A DNA stretch of 64,000 bases from Mugil cephalus (GCF_022458985.1 NC_061773.1:3478001-3542000); one strand, 5' to 3'. Shown: positions 1 through 18,518, counted from the stretch's first letter. A program made the numbers and translations. The notes: generated by a model not told the origin, from the sequence alone.

Positions 1-539
1 GAGATCATTTCTGGATGATCAACCATAGGAGATGGAAAATGAATGAATTAAAAACTCATAAGTCAGACAGGTATAATATTTTATTATAAAACTTTCAGCA
101 GTATTCGCTCTAGTCACTCCGGTGCTGCACACTAATGGTGGAGTCAAGATCAGCTGAGGTAAATGTTTCAAGTCTGGTTATAAATTAGTCAAGTTGCCGT
201 GCAGGACAGAGGGCAACAGTGGAAACATGCTACTAAAGATTCCACACTTCAAAGATACAAGAATATTCTTCAGTTATACCACACTAAAGAATTATTACTA
301 GTTTTAAACTTTGTAGAACATGTAAAAAAATGAAGCACAGTGTTCTGTACATCTTCAGAAAAAAGATACGAGAATAGAAATAAAAAAAAAAATGTCTCTG
401 ACATTGTTGTGAATTAAACACAGAAAGGATAATTAGACCTGTAGTAAAAAAATAAACACTGTATCTCAATGTAATAAGTTTGGTCCAATAAACACTTGGT
501 TTACAAATATTTTGAATAATTCACTCTTTGAGATTGAAC

Positions 540-545
540 TTTATT
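540..545 (-). terminator. Candidate chchd4 poly(A) signal
   Basis: AATAAA on the minus strand, about 315 bases past the chchd4 stop. A second AATAAA lies at 80-85. Either could end the 3' UTR; transcript ends would be needed to choose. The 1-859 stretch holds no other gene that I can see. Confidence 0.4.
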
Positions 546-859
546 TGCATACAGCTAATCGAGTAACTTCAAATTACACCATATATTCTTCAAGAAATGC
601 TTTTAAGCTATGCTGCCAGGCTTTTTTCATTATTATTATTTGTGTCCCTCCCTTCCTTGCCAGTTATTCTGTTCACACCAACACACCACTGCAGCAGCTG
701 GGAGGAAAACAAATGTTTCTAACATTTTCAAAAACAGCCTTAGGAAAAGGAGCTAATGACAAATAATTTAAAAAATATAAATGCAATATTTCTTCTCAAT
801 AAAAGGTTGTCTAAGCTGAATAATGACGATGTGGCTTACATTGCCACTGAATCTCACTA

Positions 860-2186
860 TTAGCTTTCTCCTGAGCTCTCTGTATTGGGCTGTTGTGTGG
901 TATCAGAGTCCTGCTCAGGGTCAGAGGTTGAGTTTGCACCTGAAGTTTCAGTAGATACAGATTCAGAGTCTTTTGAATCCTGGCTGGATTTATCATCTTC
1001 TTGTGGATAGAGCTCTGGGTAACGTTGCATACACTCCTGCATTGCGCTGAACTGCTCCAGGCAGTCAGAGCCCTTCACCTCCTCCTTACTATAGTGGAAA
1101 CAGGAGAAAGCTTCTTTAAATTCAGTCCCACAGGGACCGCTGGCCATCCCACCCAAGCAGGGGCAGTTCCAGTTGATCTCCCCACTGGGAAGAATCAGAC
1201 CTAGGATGTGAGAGGAGGTTTTAAAAAAAAATAGCTACATTTAAGCCTGGTGACTGAATGAACTCCAGTGGTTTTACAGCTCCTCACCTTGCTGCTCATA
1301 TGGGTCATTGGGATCCTCCTCTACAAGCTCAGCACTGCTGGGTGCTGCATGATCCTCTTTGGTGACAAAGATGATTCTGTCTTTACCTGTGGTTTGAAAC
1401 GGAAACAAATGCTTCAGTGGCAAAAGCAAATCGAGTTTATTGTAAGTGTGTGTGCATGTTCTGTCCTACACTTCAATGAACCTGAAACATATTAATCGAT
1501 TCATGAATCAATGATTTAGCTTCTCAGATTTGAAGATCGGCTCCTTTTTGGAAATAGTTAATCTAACATCTTTTGTATTTGTTTCGAATGACGGAGTGCT
1601 TGGTGGGATATTACCAAATTATGTAAACACATCCATTCATAAACATCATTGCACTGTCTTAGATGATCAAAGCGGAGCCAGTTTCAACTGCTCAAGGTAA
1701 AGTTGGGTATTTTAGGGTCCTAACCTGGAGGTAAAGTCCCCTGTTGACCTAACAAGGGACCGCGAATATACTTTTCTAGTGAAGAGCCGCCAGCAAAAAG
1801 GCCTGAGAAACACTGTTTTCATAATGAACAATATCCTCTATTATCAAAGCTCATTTTATACGTTTTATCTCCAATAGAGCACATATGATAAAGACCCTAA
1901 AATGAGTCAGTAGATCATGTTATATGCCAGTATGCTGCTCTATAGCTCGACACATGTCAAGGTTAAACTCTGTGATGCTTACAGGTGGCGACTACTTCGG
2001 TTCAGTCATGACGTACAGTTACGTATTTCACGAGCCTAAACTTACAATTAGCAAGAGCAGCGTTAATATAAATATATTACTACGCCTGCGTTAATGTTCA
2101 TTGAGACTTTAACTTCAGCTTTCTAGAGAAGAGAAGTTAGCCAGATAGCATAACCATGGCTTACCTTCCTGTCTGACCGAGCTCAT
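860..2186 (-). CDS. chchd4: CHCHD4 / Mia40, mitochondrial intermembrane-space import oxidoreductase
   Basis: Three coding exons on the minus strand: 2165-2186, 1288-1386 and 860-1200, joined at GT/AG sites. They give 153 residues ending in TAA at 860-862; the human protein is of similar size. The start at 2186 gives [14 protein letters not shown], matching the family N-terminus. Exon 3 carries the redox CPC motif (residues 53-55) and twin CX9C cysteines at 64/74 and 87/97, the same numbering as in human. Family knowledge: Mia40 oxidises cysteine-rich precursors as they enter the intermembrane space and is reoxidised by ALR/GFER. The C-terminal tail (from about residue 105) is acidic and Ser/Thr-rich, as in the family, but diverged. 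Teleosts have two paralogues (a and b); I cannot tell which this is. It is a compact gene with 779-bp and 87-bp introns, and the next gene in the same orientation is sec61a. Confidence 0.96.
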
Positions 2187-2384
2187 TTCTTCACGCTGCC
2201 CAAAAATTAGATTCCTTCTTCTTCTGGACCGCAACAACCGCGAGTCACCGACGATTAGAAACTCTTATTGACACTGAACACAACACATGAACATGTCACA
2301 GGTTCATCATCTGTAGGATGTTTCACAACTATCCTTGTTAGACAGAGAGGCCTTCTTCTTCGGCTTTTCTTTTCGTTTTTTTAA

Positions 2385-2416
2385 ACTTCCGGTAACGTTG
2401 ACGCTAACGATGCGCA
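2385..2416. promoter_or_regulatory. Candidate chchd4 promoter motifs (ETS and NRF1-like)
   Basis: About 200-230 bases upstream of the chchd4 ATG there is ACTTCCGG (2385-2392), a consensus ETS/GABP site, and an ATGCGCAT palindrome (2410-2417 region) resembling half of an NRF1 site. Both motif types are typical of housekeeping genes for mitochondrial proteins. Short motifs occur by chance, so this is suggestive only. Confidence 0.3.
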
Positions 2417-2689
2417 TTGCTGCCCCTACAGGCCAATTTATGTCAATACAGTCGTTTTTCACAGTAAAATCATTGAAATTTTTTATGGTCACCAAAAAAT
2501 TTAGGCACGTCGCGCACTATCTGGTTTAGAGTCTGGTCCAATGTACAACTCTCTTCCAGGAATCCTGAGCATCAAGTGATTCAATATTATTTTGTCATGA
2601 GAACTCATTTCACCCACAAAAACTAGCAACGTTCTCAACCAGTCACTCATCCAATTGCTCTTTCTGTCCTCAGGGAACACCAGGTACAT

Positions 2690-2830
2690 ATTTCCATATG
2701 TACCAGTCACACTCACACCTAGGGTCAATTTAGGGTCACAAATTAACCTAGCAAGCATGTCATGGAGAGGAAGGAGGAAACAGACATAGGGAGAACATGC
2801 AAACTACACACAGAAAAACCCGAGCTGGAC
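2690..2830. repeat. Teleost dispersed repeat fragment
   Basis: Contains the phrases 'tagggtcaatttagggtcac', 'aattaaccta' and 'gggagaacatgcaaact'. These are characteristic of a very common teleost dispersed repeat, which also appears at 18530-18650 (5' part) and 56395-56500 (3' part) of this window. Assignment to SINE or LINE tail is not certain. The 2291-2690 stretch is 5' flank of chchd4, and 2830-3880 is AT-rich with no recognised gene. Confidence 0.6.
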
Positions 2831-3882
2831 TCATGGCCTTATGTGGGAATGTATTGGAGTAAATACCTTTTGGCACTCGGTTGCTTCAGCTCTCTCCACA
2901 GTCATTGAGAAAAATGTACCTTGTTCACATGCTGTGTTTCTCTTAAATGACGATTCTGTTTGCGATCTTCTCCTATCGCCATATTTTATTAGCTTTATTA
3001 GAATTTTGTATTTGGAGAGCTCCATAGTTAAAATGTTGCCAAACAGGATAGCTTACATGTGTTAGAGAGAAAAAAAATGGAGGGGATGGGGGTTTGTTTG
3101 TGGCACGCGTGTTTTTTATTATTTTTTTTTTATGTTTTTTAAATATCTCATGCATTGACCATGTGCATATTATGCTGCAGCTTGTAAAGTTGAAATAAAT
3201 AAAAATTGCATCACAAAAAAAACTTTCGAGATTATATACAATAAATCAGTGATTCCAAACCACTGTACCATGGCACGAGTGTAAGAGATAGACATTTGTG
3301 CCACAGAAATGTTCCAATTTCACTTAATTGGTCAGAAAAGTATTTACTGTAATAATTAGTCTTCTTTCGTCCATACCAGCGACATATAGTGAGAGGCAGA
3401 ACAAGTGTTCAAATGTTCATTCAGAGAAATAGGCAATGGGTATGTGATTGAATGAGCCCACACTAAGTGGGTTGTCACGTTTCCCCACCTGTTGTGATTT
3501 AAACTGTTTCCCTTTGTCCAGGTTTACATTCTAACAACATTCATTTCCACCTATGTGGGCTGCACCACCATGACAGTTGTACATGTTTTCAATCTGTCTA
3601 CTTTTCTATTATTATCAATTAGTCTGTAATATCATACTGACCAAATTTACCAGCAGACTGGAGTACCAGGATCCCAATGTCAGCCATTACTTTTTGACAT
3701 TTTGAATTGAATAGAAATTGATGGTTTCAAGTAATTACTCCTTACTCCGCCCTGTATGCCGAGATTACTGCAGTATATAGGCCTTTGAGAAGATGCATTT
3801 GTTGTGTCATGAAATACATTTTCACTTAGGTTCAGATCTTTGACATAAATTACTATTAAATATTAAATGGGAAATTTTATGA

Positions 3883-4165
3883 GAGGTGAATCTTGATTTC
3901 AGCAGCTACATTCAGATGGCAGGGTCACAATCTGGTGTAAACAGCATGAAAGCATGGATCCATCCTGTCTTGTATCAAAGGTTCAGGCTGCTGGTGGTGT
4001 AACAGTGTGGGGGATATTTTCTTGGTACATTTTGGGCCCATTAGTACAAATTGAGCATGGTTCGAAACATAGACCTGAACGTATGCTACAAAAAATTAAG
4101 GCAGTTCTGAAGCCAAAAGGGGGTTTTCTAGCAAGGTGTACCTAATAAAGTGACCCGTGAGCGTA
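3883..4165 (+). mobile_element. Tc1-like DNA transposon, internally deleted
   Basis: Residues encoded around 3954-4060 (MDPSCLVS.VQAAGGVTVWGIFSW.LGPL) match the middle of a common fish Tc1-family transposase, normally ending its block with a VMVWGIFSWHTLGPL-type motif. The sequence then jumps to the very end of the element: a K.IKAVL.PKGG-like C-terminus, then 'aaggtgtacctaataaagtg' and the end 'gtgagcgta' before TA. Most of the catalytic C-terminal half and the whole N-terminal half are missing, so it cannot be active. Orientation is plus. Confidence 0.85.
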
Positions 4166-4169
4166 TATT

Positions 4170-4760
4170 GCCAATATAGGCGAAATCGACATGTACTTTG
4201 CGAAACAAATTAGTAGTTTTCGTTTGTGTTAATTACATGTGAATCAACGACAAAGCCACTTCTTCCAAAAGTGTGTACACAAATTTATTCTGAAGTTTCT
4301 TATGTGCACTTCTAGTCCAGAGCACTTATTCGTGATTGTATTTTGAGGTTTCTTGCACATACTTTCTGTTCAGAGCATCCTGACACAGCCTGAGAGCATA
4401 AGCAGTTTTGTGCCAATGCATGATTTGAGCCAGCCTTGATGGATTCTTTTTTATTATTATCGTTTGTTAAATGGCACGTATTACTGCATTCTTACTTTGT
4501 TATATGTTGTTACTGTATACGTTACGATTTAATGATAATCATGAGTTGTGGATTCACTGAACAAATTATTTTCTTTATTCATTGAAAAATTCCCCAAATG
4601 TCTGAGGGATTAAATGGGTACAAGAACAAGATCTCCATCCAAGAACAATTATACAATGTGCAACTAGGCCAAGAGACGACCAAGTATGCAAGTTATAAGG
4701 GTGTAGTAGCAGTGTACTGTTATATAGACGAAGCACCACAACTGAATAACTTTCTTCACA
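4170..4760. other. Intergenic, no recognised feature
   Basis: AT-rich sequence between the Tc1 remnant and the presumed sec61a 3' end. Open frames on both strands are short, without motifs, and overlap each other. A second minus-strand AATAAA (4574-4579) is an alternative end for sec61a. Confidence 0.5.
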
Positions 4761-4767
4761 AAAATGT

Positions 4768-4773
4768 TTTATT
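4768..4773 (-). terminator. Candidate sec61a poly(A) signal
   Basis: AATAAA on the minus strand about 925 bases past the sec61a stop; this would give a 3' UTR of roughly 0.95 kb. The alternative at 4574-4579 would give about 1.1 kb. Confidence 0.4.
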
Positions 4774-5697
4774 GCGAATGTTTTTTTATACAAGTTTGTT
4801 CTGAAATGAATTTTTTTTTTTTTTTTTTAAACATATTCAAAGACTTTATCTTACACTTAAGACAAATTCAAAGTTATTCAATGCATGGCCTATGTACAGA
4901 AAATGATTACTTGTCTGAAAAAGTGATTAGTGTAAGTATGTGTAAAGCAGACAATTAGGGGGAAAAAAACAAGAGTTCCTCGGATGTGGGTAACAAGAAT
5001 GAGTGTGACATAAGAGTTAATACTGCAGCTCCCTGGGAATGCCACACATTAAAACAACAAGGACACTGGATGACTGTTCAAACCATTATTTTTGAAGCTG
5101 GAACCCAATGTGAGCTCCACGTCCTCTTCTCACAGGACCCTGATCAAATACAAGCTATAACACAGGGTCTCAATGCAGGAACATAGACAGTACTTGACTC
5201 AGCGTCCAACTGTTCAGCTTCTGGTCCACACCTTCACCTGATTGGCAGGTAAACAAAAAAATAAAATAAAGTCTGAAGGAGAAGAATAAACTAAGATAAC
5301 ACTAAGCACACAGCAGGCTATTGACCGCATCATCCAAATCAAGTATGCCTGCATACTGAAGCGCTCGCTTGTCAGTCTGAAAAGAAGAGAAGAGACTAAA
5401 CTCCCACAGGAAGCCTTTTAAAAAAAAAAACTTGAGGCGCTTTAATCTCAAATCAGGTAGAAAATCTGTTGGAGTACAGCTGAAAGGGTGTTCTCTGTGT
5501 CACTTTGGAAGATATGATGTGAATGTTAACATCACCTCGCAGCATCCCATTGCAGCTGAGATTCCTGAGGGTTCCCCAAATGTCCTGAAATTGCAGAGCT
5601 GATGATGCAGGGGTTTGCACGGTTGTTGGTAAATAAATGCAAGGTTGGTGATCCGAATAAAAGTTGGTAGAAGGTGCCAGGGCATTGGCTTTTTTTT

Positions 5698-11054
<5,357 letters not shown>

Positions 11055-11173
11055 GGTGTTCCAAGTGTCCTCTTGTACCCGTCTTTACTGTGGAAATCTG
11101 ACCAGACTCAATCTGACTAGTGAGAGACCGGGAGGAGGAGGAAGAGGAAGAGGAGGAGGAGAAACTTTAGAGA

Positions 11174-11180
11174 CACGTCA
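11174..11180 (-). promoter_or_regulatory. Candidate unfolded-protein-response element upstream of sec61a
   Basis: TGACGTG on the minus strand about 120 bases upstream of the sec61a ATG. This is the core of the XBP1/ATF6 UPRE, and Sec61 genes are known UPR targets. The base after the core is T rather than the preferred G or A, so the match is partial. Confidence 0.35.
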
Positions 11181-11349
11181 CCACTAGAGACACGAAGACC
11201 AGAGATTTAAAGAGACAGAGACACGCTATTAAAGACAAAATACACCAATGAAAAAGAGTAACATGCACAGTCCTGCACTAAATCATGACTCACGACTGGT
11301 ATTCAGTTGAAACAGCGTAAGGCATGTGACGATTCAGCTGTGATCACTA

Positions 11350-11470
11350 TGGAGAATAGAATAGAATAGAATAGAATAGAATAGAATAGAATAGAATAGA
11401 ATAGGCTTTATTTTCATTGTACATCTCAGCATACAGTGCAAGAACAAGAACGCGAACAAGAACACCTCTA
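11350..11470 (-). repeat. (GAATA)n tract fused to a LINE 3' tail
   Basis: About ten copies of GAATA (11353-11404) run directly into 'ggctttattttcattgtaca'. That sequence read on the minus strand is the typical 3' end of Rex1/CR1-type retrotransposons, whose tails are short tandem repeats. It is therefore probably the 3' stump of a minus-strand LINE insertion rather than a stand-alone microsatellite. Confidence 0.6.
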
Positions 11471-11869
11471 GAATGTATAAACAAAGTAGAGCAAAAAAAG
11501 ACTAAAAATATACTAATATATACAGTGTGACAGTGGTATTGTATATGCATACTATATAATATTGCACTCAGTTGAATAAAAAAAGAAAAGAAAATCAGCT
11601 ACAGCTACACAAGTCCAGATCCATGTAATTTGTGATGCTGTTAGACTGTTGATTAAAAAAAATGGATCTCTGTTATTTAAACAAATGCTGTACTATAACC
11701 TTCATAAGGCTAAGGTTTAGTGCACCCTTGACTTCAGTTACATATGCAGAAGTTCTCAGATGCTGCTGCAATTGTGGAGTGTATCATGGATGGCCAAGAG
11801 CAGGAGTACAAAAATCTAGCAAACAACTTCGTTTCACGGTGCAAAGTGAACCACATTTGGCACAATACA

Positions 11870-12245
11870 GATAAAAAAAAGATGGTAGTGGATTTATGAA
11901 GGTCCAGACCTCCACCTGCAGCTCATAACCACCACTGGGAATTGTGCAGAGGTGGTCTTAGACCTATAAGGAAATGGGTCTACACCTGGATCACGGACTG
12001 GACTGGTCGGCTAACATAGACTCAGTATACAAAAAAGGAGAATAAGCTGCTGGACTGTTTTTGCTAGTGCCATCTTCTACACTGTGGTGTGCTGGGGAGG
12101 CAGCATTAAGAAGAAGGACACCTCCCAACCGGACAAGCTGATACAGAATGTGGACTATGTGGTAGGGACAGAGCTAGAGTCCTTGAAATCAGTGGCAGGG
12201 GCAAGGGCCTTCAAAAACCTCTAGTCCATCATGAGACAGACTGGA
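11870..12245 (+). mobile_element. Rex1/CR1-like LINE reverse-transcriptase fragment
   Basis: Frame-broken translation reads as KKMVVDFMKVQT, then GLHLDHGLDWS.NIDSVYKKG, then SAIFYTVVCWGGSIKKKD.SQPDKLIQ, then VVGTELESLKSVAGARAFK. This order is the C-terminal reverse-transcriptase region of fish Rex1/CR1-clade LINEs. Several frameshifts and stops make it dead. Confidence 0.75.
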
Positions 12246-12339
12246 CTATTACTATTCTGGTCAAATCAGGACGGTGGGTATTTGGTGGGACACCTGGTAT
12301 GAAGCAAAATGGAAGGATATAAAATAAGAAATTCAATGG

Positions 12340-13376
12340 GATCCTAATACAAGCAACGGTAGGAGACTATAAATTAACAACACTCACTGGAGAACATCTG
12401 GATCCCTTGACCTTTTCTACCTTACAAATGTGGCTTGATGCCATTTGTAAATTTGACCTGTGGCCCCAACTGAAGGTACTACGGTGGTTTGTTTACAACA
12501 CAGACTTTACACCAAACAGGATGGACTCTAGATTTAAATACTGGATACCAGAATTACTGTAAAATGAAACACTCAAAAGTTTTCAGACATCAAAGGAAAA
12601 ACATAATTTGGGGAAACAGGATCAGTTTTTTTTTTTTTTTTTTTTTTTGGCGACAGGTTCATTATTTAAGATAAATTGAAAGAAAAAAGACAGAAACAGA
12701 ACCATACAAAATTATACAACCAATAGTTAAAGCACATGCTGATATCTCAAAATCAATAGTTTCAAAACTACACAGAGGAATTGCAATAATTACGGGGGTT
12801 ACTACAAATTATATTAAAGAGAGATGGAAAAAAAAGTTGGGTGAGACAATAACCAATCAACAATGGAAGAACATGTATGAATCTGTTTTCACTACTTCTT
12901 GCTCTATGTACAGGCGTGAATATTCCTGGAAGAACTTTGTTCGTTTTTTTATCCCAAGATGAAGGTGCACCTATTATTGCCATACAAAAATACTGGAGAA
13001 ATATCAGGGATTATGAAGCAAATCATCATCACATTTTTTTGGTGCTGTCCAGCAATAAAACTATTTTGAGAAAATGTTTGGATAACTATAGAGCACATTC
13101 TAAGATGTTGGATCCCACCAACATCATGTGTTTTTGTGTGTTTGTTTTTCTTTCATGAATTCTGTATATTTTTGGCTGGAGGAGTTCGTGTGATGTGGCT
13201 TTTCAGACCCCTTTAGTGCTCTCCATTGCAACTGTTCATTCATCTAGACATCAGGAGTTTGATGTGGACTGGTGACGTGCACTATACTTGTTGTTTTTAT
13301 TTATTTATTTATTTGTTTTGCTAATTTCTCTGTTTGAAATTGAAAAAAAAAACTCAATAAATTCTAGGTATAAAAA
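12340..13376 (+). mobile_element. L1-like LINE 3' fragment with poly(A)-type end
   Basis: Broken frames encode DSRFKYWIPELL (near 12524), RWKKKLGETITNQQWKNMYES (near 12823), SMYRREYSWKNFVRFFIPR, then NHHHIFLVLSSNKT (near 13021). These are the thumb and C-terminal landmarks of L1-type ORF2. The element ends in an A-rich stretch and 'aataaattctaggtataaaaa'. A run of about 20 T at 12626-12648 interrupts it. It is 5' truncated and inactive. Confidence 0.75.
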
Positions 13377-16300
13377 AATCTTTTATATCTGTTTCTATGT
13401 GATGAAGCTACTGGGAAGCAAAGGGTAAATAAAGCATGTGATGTCATGTAAACTGATCAATTAGAATGCATTTGTTTTCACTAGTATAGCTAGCACAACT
13501 GGCAAGTGAGTATATGAATACGAAGATATAAATGTACAGTATTTGCAGCTGTTAACCACTTGGGTTTATCAGGGAACATTCAGATTCAGTTTTATTCTAT
13601 TTCCTTTTGTGTACTCACTACTGTACCTTACTTGCCATTACCTTATATTAATTTTTTATTCACTTAAAAAAAAACTTGTACAACTGTTTTAATTGTGAAT
13701 TGTGTAAAAGTTTGTGTAAAAAAAAAACAAATGCCTTTGTTTGTTTGTTTTTGTTGTTGCTTTTGTTTGTTGTTGTTGTTGTTGTTGTTTTAAGACTCAA
13801 TGACCTTCAGGATTGCAGTGTAAGACATTTAATTTTACAAGTGGTTACAGTTAAGTAGATCTACTCCTGAATTTTATCACGGATAGTAAAATAATCTGAT
13901 AGCCAAACCTTGAGACATGATTCATACTTAACCTTAACAGTTCAAAATAAGTTGTGACAATACCTTTAATGTGATTAATATAAACAAGGACTCATAAGGA
14001 AACCCTGAGGTAGGAGGGTCTGTAGAAAAACACTACTGCTCTGTTTCTGTCACTTTCTGCAATTTCTACAATGATTTTGAGTGGGTGGTAATCTACACTG
14101 TAGATTATCAACCCAGCTAACAATATATAAAGCTGTAACTCATTGACCATTTGGACCATTGAAGCTCTTCATACCTCACTGTATGCATGTAACAGTTTAT
14201 CAATCTGTAGAGGCCACTGTGCCCAATAAACAAGTTTATACTTTATTTGCATTTACTTTATTTGGCAAATGTTATTTTCAGGTCAGATTTTACATGATAT
14301 TGGGATAGACATTTACTTAAAATAACTTAATAATACTGAACATACCTGGAGTGTTATTCCTTAAAGAAATTCTAAACCACTTTAGGAAATTGCATATATG
14401 GTTTTGTAAACAAGAAGTCTGACAAGCAGATCTTTATTTTATGCCACGTGTCCTTCCTGCATCAACTCCTGTGTGTCTCCACCAGAGGGCAGCAGTGTCT
14501 AGCAAACAATAGTCGAAAGCTGAATCACAGGTGACTGGACTCAAAGGGGTCTTGAAGATGTTTTAACCATCCATCCATTTAAGTCAGTCAGTGCTAAAAG
14601 GTTGGTGGGGAGTTTGGCTTTAAATAAAAACATCTGTGGGTGATGCCTGTAATTGGTGGGGCCTGTAATTGGAGGAATTAGTTTTGATCCTGCTTTCCTT
14701 CCCCAGTGAATGGCACTCTAACCACCAATTATTGGCCAAAGACTCCAGTCTTAAAGTTAGCCATCACTTCCAACATTAGTGCTATTATAGATTCTGATTA
14801 ACAGAGATGTACATAAAAGGCCAAATAATGTCACACAGACAACAAGAGACAAGTGTAATGTAGAGTAATGTGTCGACAAAAAGATTGACTGGAAATAATG
14901 ATAAAAAAAATATTTTTGTTCAACAAATGTTTCGGTTATTGTCAATGCGTCTAAAAGTTTATTTTTTAAATACATATTGACGACTAGTTTTCTTGTGTCA
15001 AAAATGTTGTTGCGCATAAGTTAATAAATAATAAACTTTGTCCCCAATGGAATGTCTGCAGTTTTCATTTGATAAACGTAATTCTCTCTGTAGACACTTC
15101 TTGTAGTGTAGTTCTGTGTGAATAGTTTGTTGTGCCTCATCATTGTGCTGCTTCTGTTTCCGCTTGGTGGGGCACAGGAGAGATGGCCCTGGCCTGAGGG
15201 GTTGTGGACTGGTGAACTGTTGTGTTTAAATGCACATGTACAGCGCACACTTCAGTTTGGGCAGTAGGGCCTGAAGTTCAGGGCCCCACAGCTCTTCTCA
15301 TCAGCTGATTTGAAGCACGGGGCGCAGAATGCACAGCCCTTGCTAGCTTGGCTAATGTAGTTAAGTAACATACTGGTAGTTAATTTGCGTTTCATTCATT
15401 CATTGCATGATGAGGATGAATCAAATTGACTACCTGGCTGGTGTGAAATTCAGGACTCGAGCAGAATTTGGAAATAAAAGGTCTGAGACCACATCGATCC
15501 AAGTGGGAAAATACAAAACAAGACAATTCAACCAGGAGTGGTTTAAGCAGAAAAGGTGGTAAACCAGAGCTGTCAAAAAGGTGCCTGGTGAGTCTAATTT
15601 ATTTTTTATCTATATGGAATTGATAATGTAGTTTGCATAAAGTTTTAATTATAATGGAATTTGTGTAATGCGTAATGGCGATACGTGTGGGGGACACAAC
15701 CTCATGGAGCAGTGTACCTGTCTGCGGAGGTGAACATGTCTATTTTAATGTGGTATATTGTATGTGGTGACTTTGTTTATTGATTGCTGTGTATTGGGTG
15801 TGCACCGCTTTTATTGTTGTAACATTATAGTTTCGATATTGAGTATGATATAGTGAGATCTTTAACACTCCCGTGAGGTGGCGCTATTGATTGATATGAT
15901 ATCAGTTTAGCATTTAGCAGTTTTAGTTTGTCTGATGGCATTATTCAGCTGCAGTTTTTTTGTAAATTGCAATTTTGTCTTACCTGTTTGTTGTCAGGTG
16001 CTGTGGTCCCCTCTCTCACTTGCTACCAGGTTGAGGGTTGTAAGGATACTGATTATGATATTTCTGGATTGTATTATAAGATTTTCCGGCATGGCCCCAC
16101 CAAAATTTCCAAGCCAAATCGCTTCTGTTGACTACCATCAAGGAAGTTTGGTATTCTACACTGGCAACAGTTGCTGCATACACCCTGGGTGACATTTTTT
16201 TGGTCAAACATTTCTCACATAGCTGAGACAGGAGGATGGCACTGTGTGTAGCAGAGAAAGAATTCACTCTTTCAGAGAACTCCCTGACGACACAATGTTC

Positions 16301-18039
16301 TACTGTTGGGGCACTAGGAAAAAGATAATTACAAGGCTACACTGAAATGGAATAAAGCCATATCTAATCTTTTGTCTGTTGGCAGTGCATAGGTGTGCTC
16401 AAGTCAGTCTCCAGGAAGTCACTTTCCAAAGAAGAAGGCATACAACATAAAAGGCCAAGGCAAAAACAAAGCATAAATCCACTGTAAGGAATTTTAGGTA
16501 GATTTTTTTATTGTGAATAAAAACACACAAGAATATATTAGTGAAATGTCAAATAATTCAAAAAGATAGTTTGGGCACTTACAGTTTTGTTGTGAAGTTT
16601 TAACCAATAGATCTCAAAGTCAAATATTCCGAATGGAAAGATATTAGCATTTGGACTAAGAAGTTCTGGAACACTGAACTGTTATGCTATGTATATTTTT
16701 ACAGACTTAGAGCTCTAATTAAAGTGAGCATTATGCAGTTGTGTGGATGATGAGGGTAGTCACTCTGGGGATATGACTTCTCTTTTCCAATGTGAACGAA
16801 AATATTGAAGCCAGAACATCCTACTCTGATGCAACAGAGGTGCATTTCACTCACTTGTTCAGTGGACCAGTTAACTCAACATCAAAATCAGGTCACTAGC
16901 CACACACAGTCCCTCTCCGTTCCCATTAGTGAGATCAATCCCCTGCCATTTACCCATAATTTATGCTGTTTTGTGTGTGTTTGAATTGATGTTTGTGTGT
17001 ACTTTCTTCAGTCACTGCATCAAGTAGATGGTCGCACTTGGTAATTAGTGGCTGGGGGATCTTGAAGCAGGAAATCAGTTGTTAAAGGCTTTTCTTTTTT
17101 AAAGACCACATTCCGATGTTTACAGTGACAGGATAATACTATGTTGTCTGCCATGTCCTACACCCCTTGGAGATGTTTGAGGCAAGGGGGAGCAGTGGTT
17201 GCATCCAACATGAGAACCTGAGTGGGAATAAAGTCACACGATCACCATGAGATCCAGCAGAGTGAATCACTCTCTACTCATCTGTTTCATCTAGTCACTC
17301 TGGAATAAGAACTCCTCACGGATTCGACAGGAGAAGCTTGTCTAAACCTAAATCTTTAGCTATCATACATTTTCATTGTTTCTGATCTTCTGAGAGATTT
17401 AATGTTCACTAGCAGTTTGACGAAGACACAAGTGGGTCTAGAGCTGGCCCAGTCTTTACTGCTCTGAATAACCAGGTCGGCTCTGTGGCTGATCTGATCT
17501 CCTAGCGACCCACAGACTGCTGACTTACAGTATTTCACTATGTCTGTCATACAGTCGAACTAGGAGAGGTCAGAGGTTAATGTCGGTGGGTTTTAACTGG
17601 TGGACTTAATTGTCTCCATAATCCGCTCCAGTAATCCAGCAGACGAAAGAACATTGTGTCCTCGACTTCAAGCTCCAGGTTACATAAACATTAACTGATC
17701 AAAGAGCCTGAACTCCTCCCTGCAGGCCGTTTCTCATCACAGCATAAGAAACCGTTAGCTCTATAGATTTAAATGACAGTGGTATAAAATACATGCATTA
17801 AATACAGAGAACAATAATGCTGACATTTAGCTGTTTTTAATCCGATCTGACAACTAAAATAAAATAAAACAAGTCTGCGGTCACGCCAGCAGCTCTGTGA
17901 TGCTGTGCAACAGACAAAGTGGTGCTCTGAGCTAAACGCTAACAACAACAATAGCATCATATTCACCATATTGTTACGACCTGCCTCAAAAGAAGAAAAC
18001 GGAAGAAAATCTGGAGACCACACGCAAATCTCTTAAATT

Positions 18040-18040
<1 letters not shown>
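13377..18040. other. Intergenic region without recognised gene
   Basis: Holds a T/G-rich stretch (13655-13795), a CTCF-like site at 14479 (separate entry), a small AT-rich zone near 14880-15020 and otherwise single-copy-looking DNA. The longest open frames (about 85 residues near 15935 and 16267) overlap on opposite strands and resemble no protein that I know. Confidence 0.5.
14479..14492 (+). promoter_or_regulatory. CTCF-like binding motif (full 14/14 consensus)
   Basis: CCACCAGAGGGCAG fits CCASYAGRKGGCRS at every position. CTCF is conserved in fish and binds this core. It lies between sec61a and ip6k2, in non-coding DNA, pointing right. Confidence 0.55.
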
Positions 18041-18312
<272 letters not shown>

Positions 18313-18462
18313 TAAGAACAATATATAATAATACCAGTATAATAAGAGTATATAATAATAATAATAATAGTAATAATATACACATTGAAATGTGTCATAT
18401 GTGCAAGGTGAGCATACGTACACAACTACAATATATAATATGTAAATATGTATTAATGCCTG

Positions 18463-18468
<6 letters not shown>

Positions 18469-18518
<50 letters not shown>
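18469..18518. repeat. (TG)n microsatellite, about 25 units
   Basis: Pure TG array ending in TATATATC, immediately before a dispersed-repeat fragment. Confidence 0.95.

Noticed and set aside
2307..2495. 62-residue frame with KKRKEKPKKK as a possible second gene in a bidirectional promoter
   Set aside because: The basic run comes from a short T/C-rich patch; no start context, splice site or homology supports it.
15870..15883. Another CTCF-like core (ccgtgaggtggcgc)
   Set aside because: Three mismatches in the left half of the consensus; too weak to list as a site.
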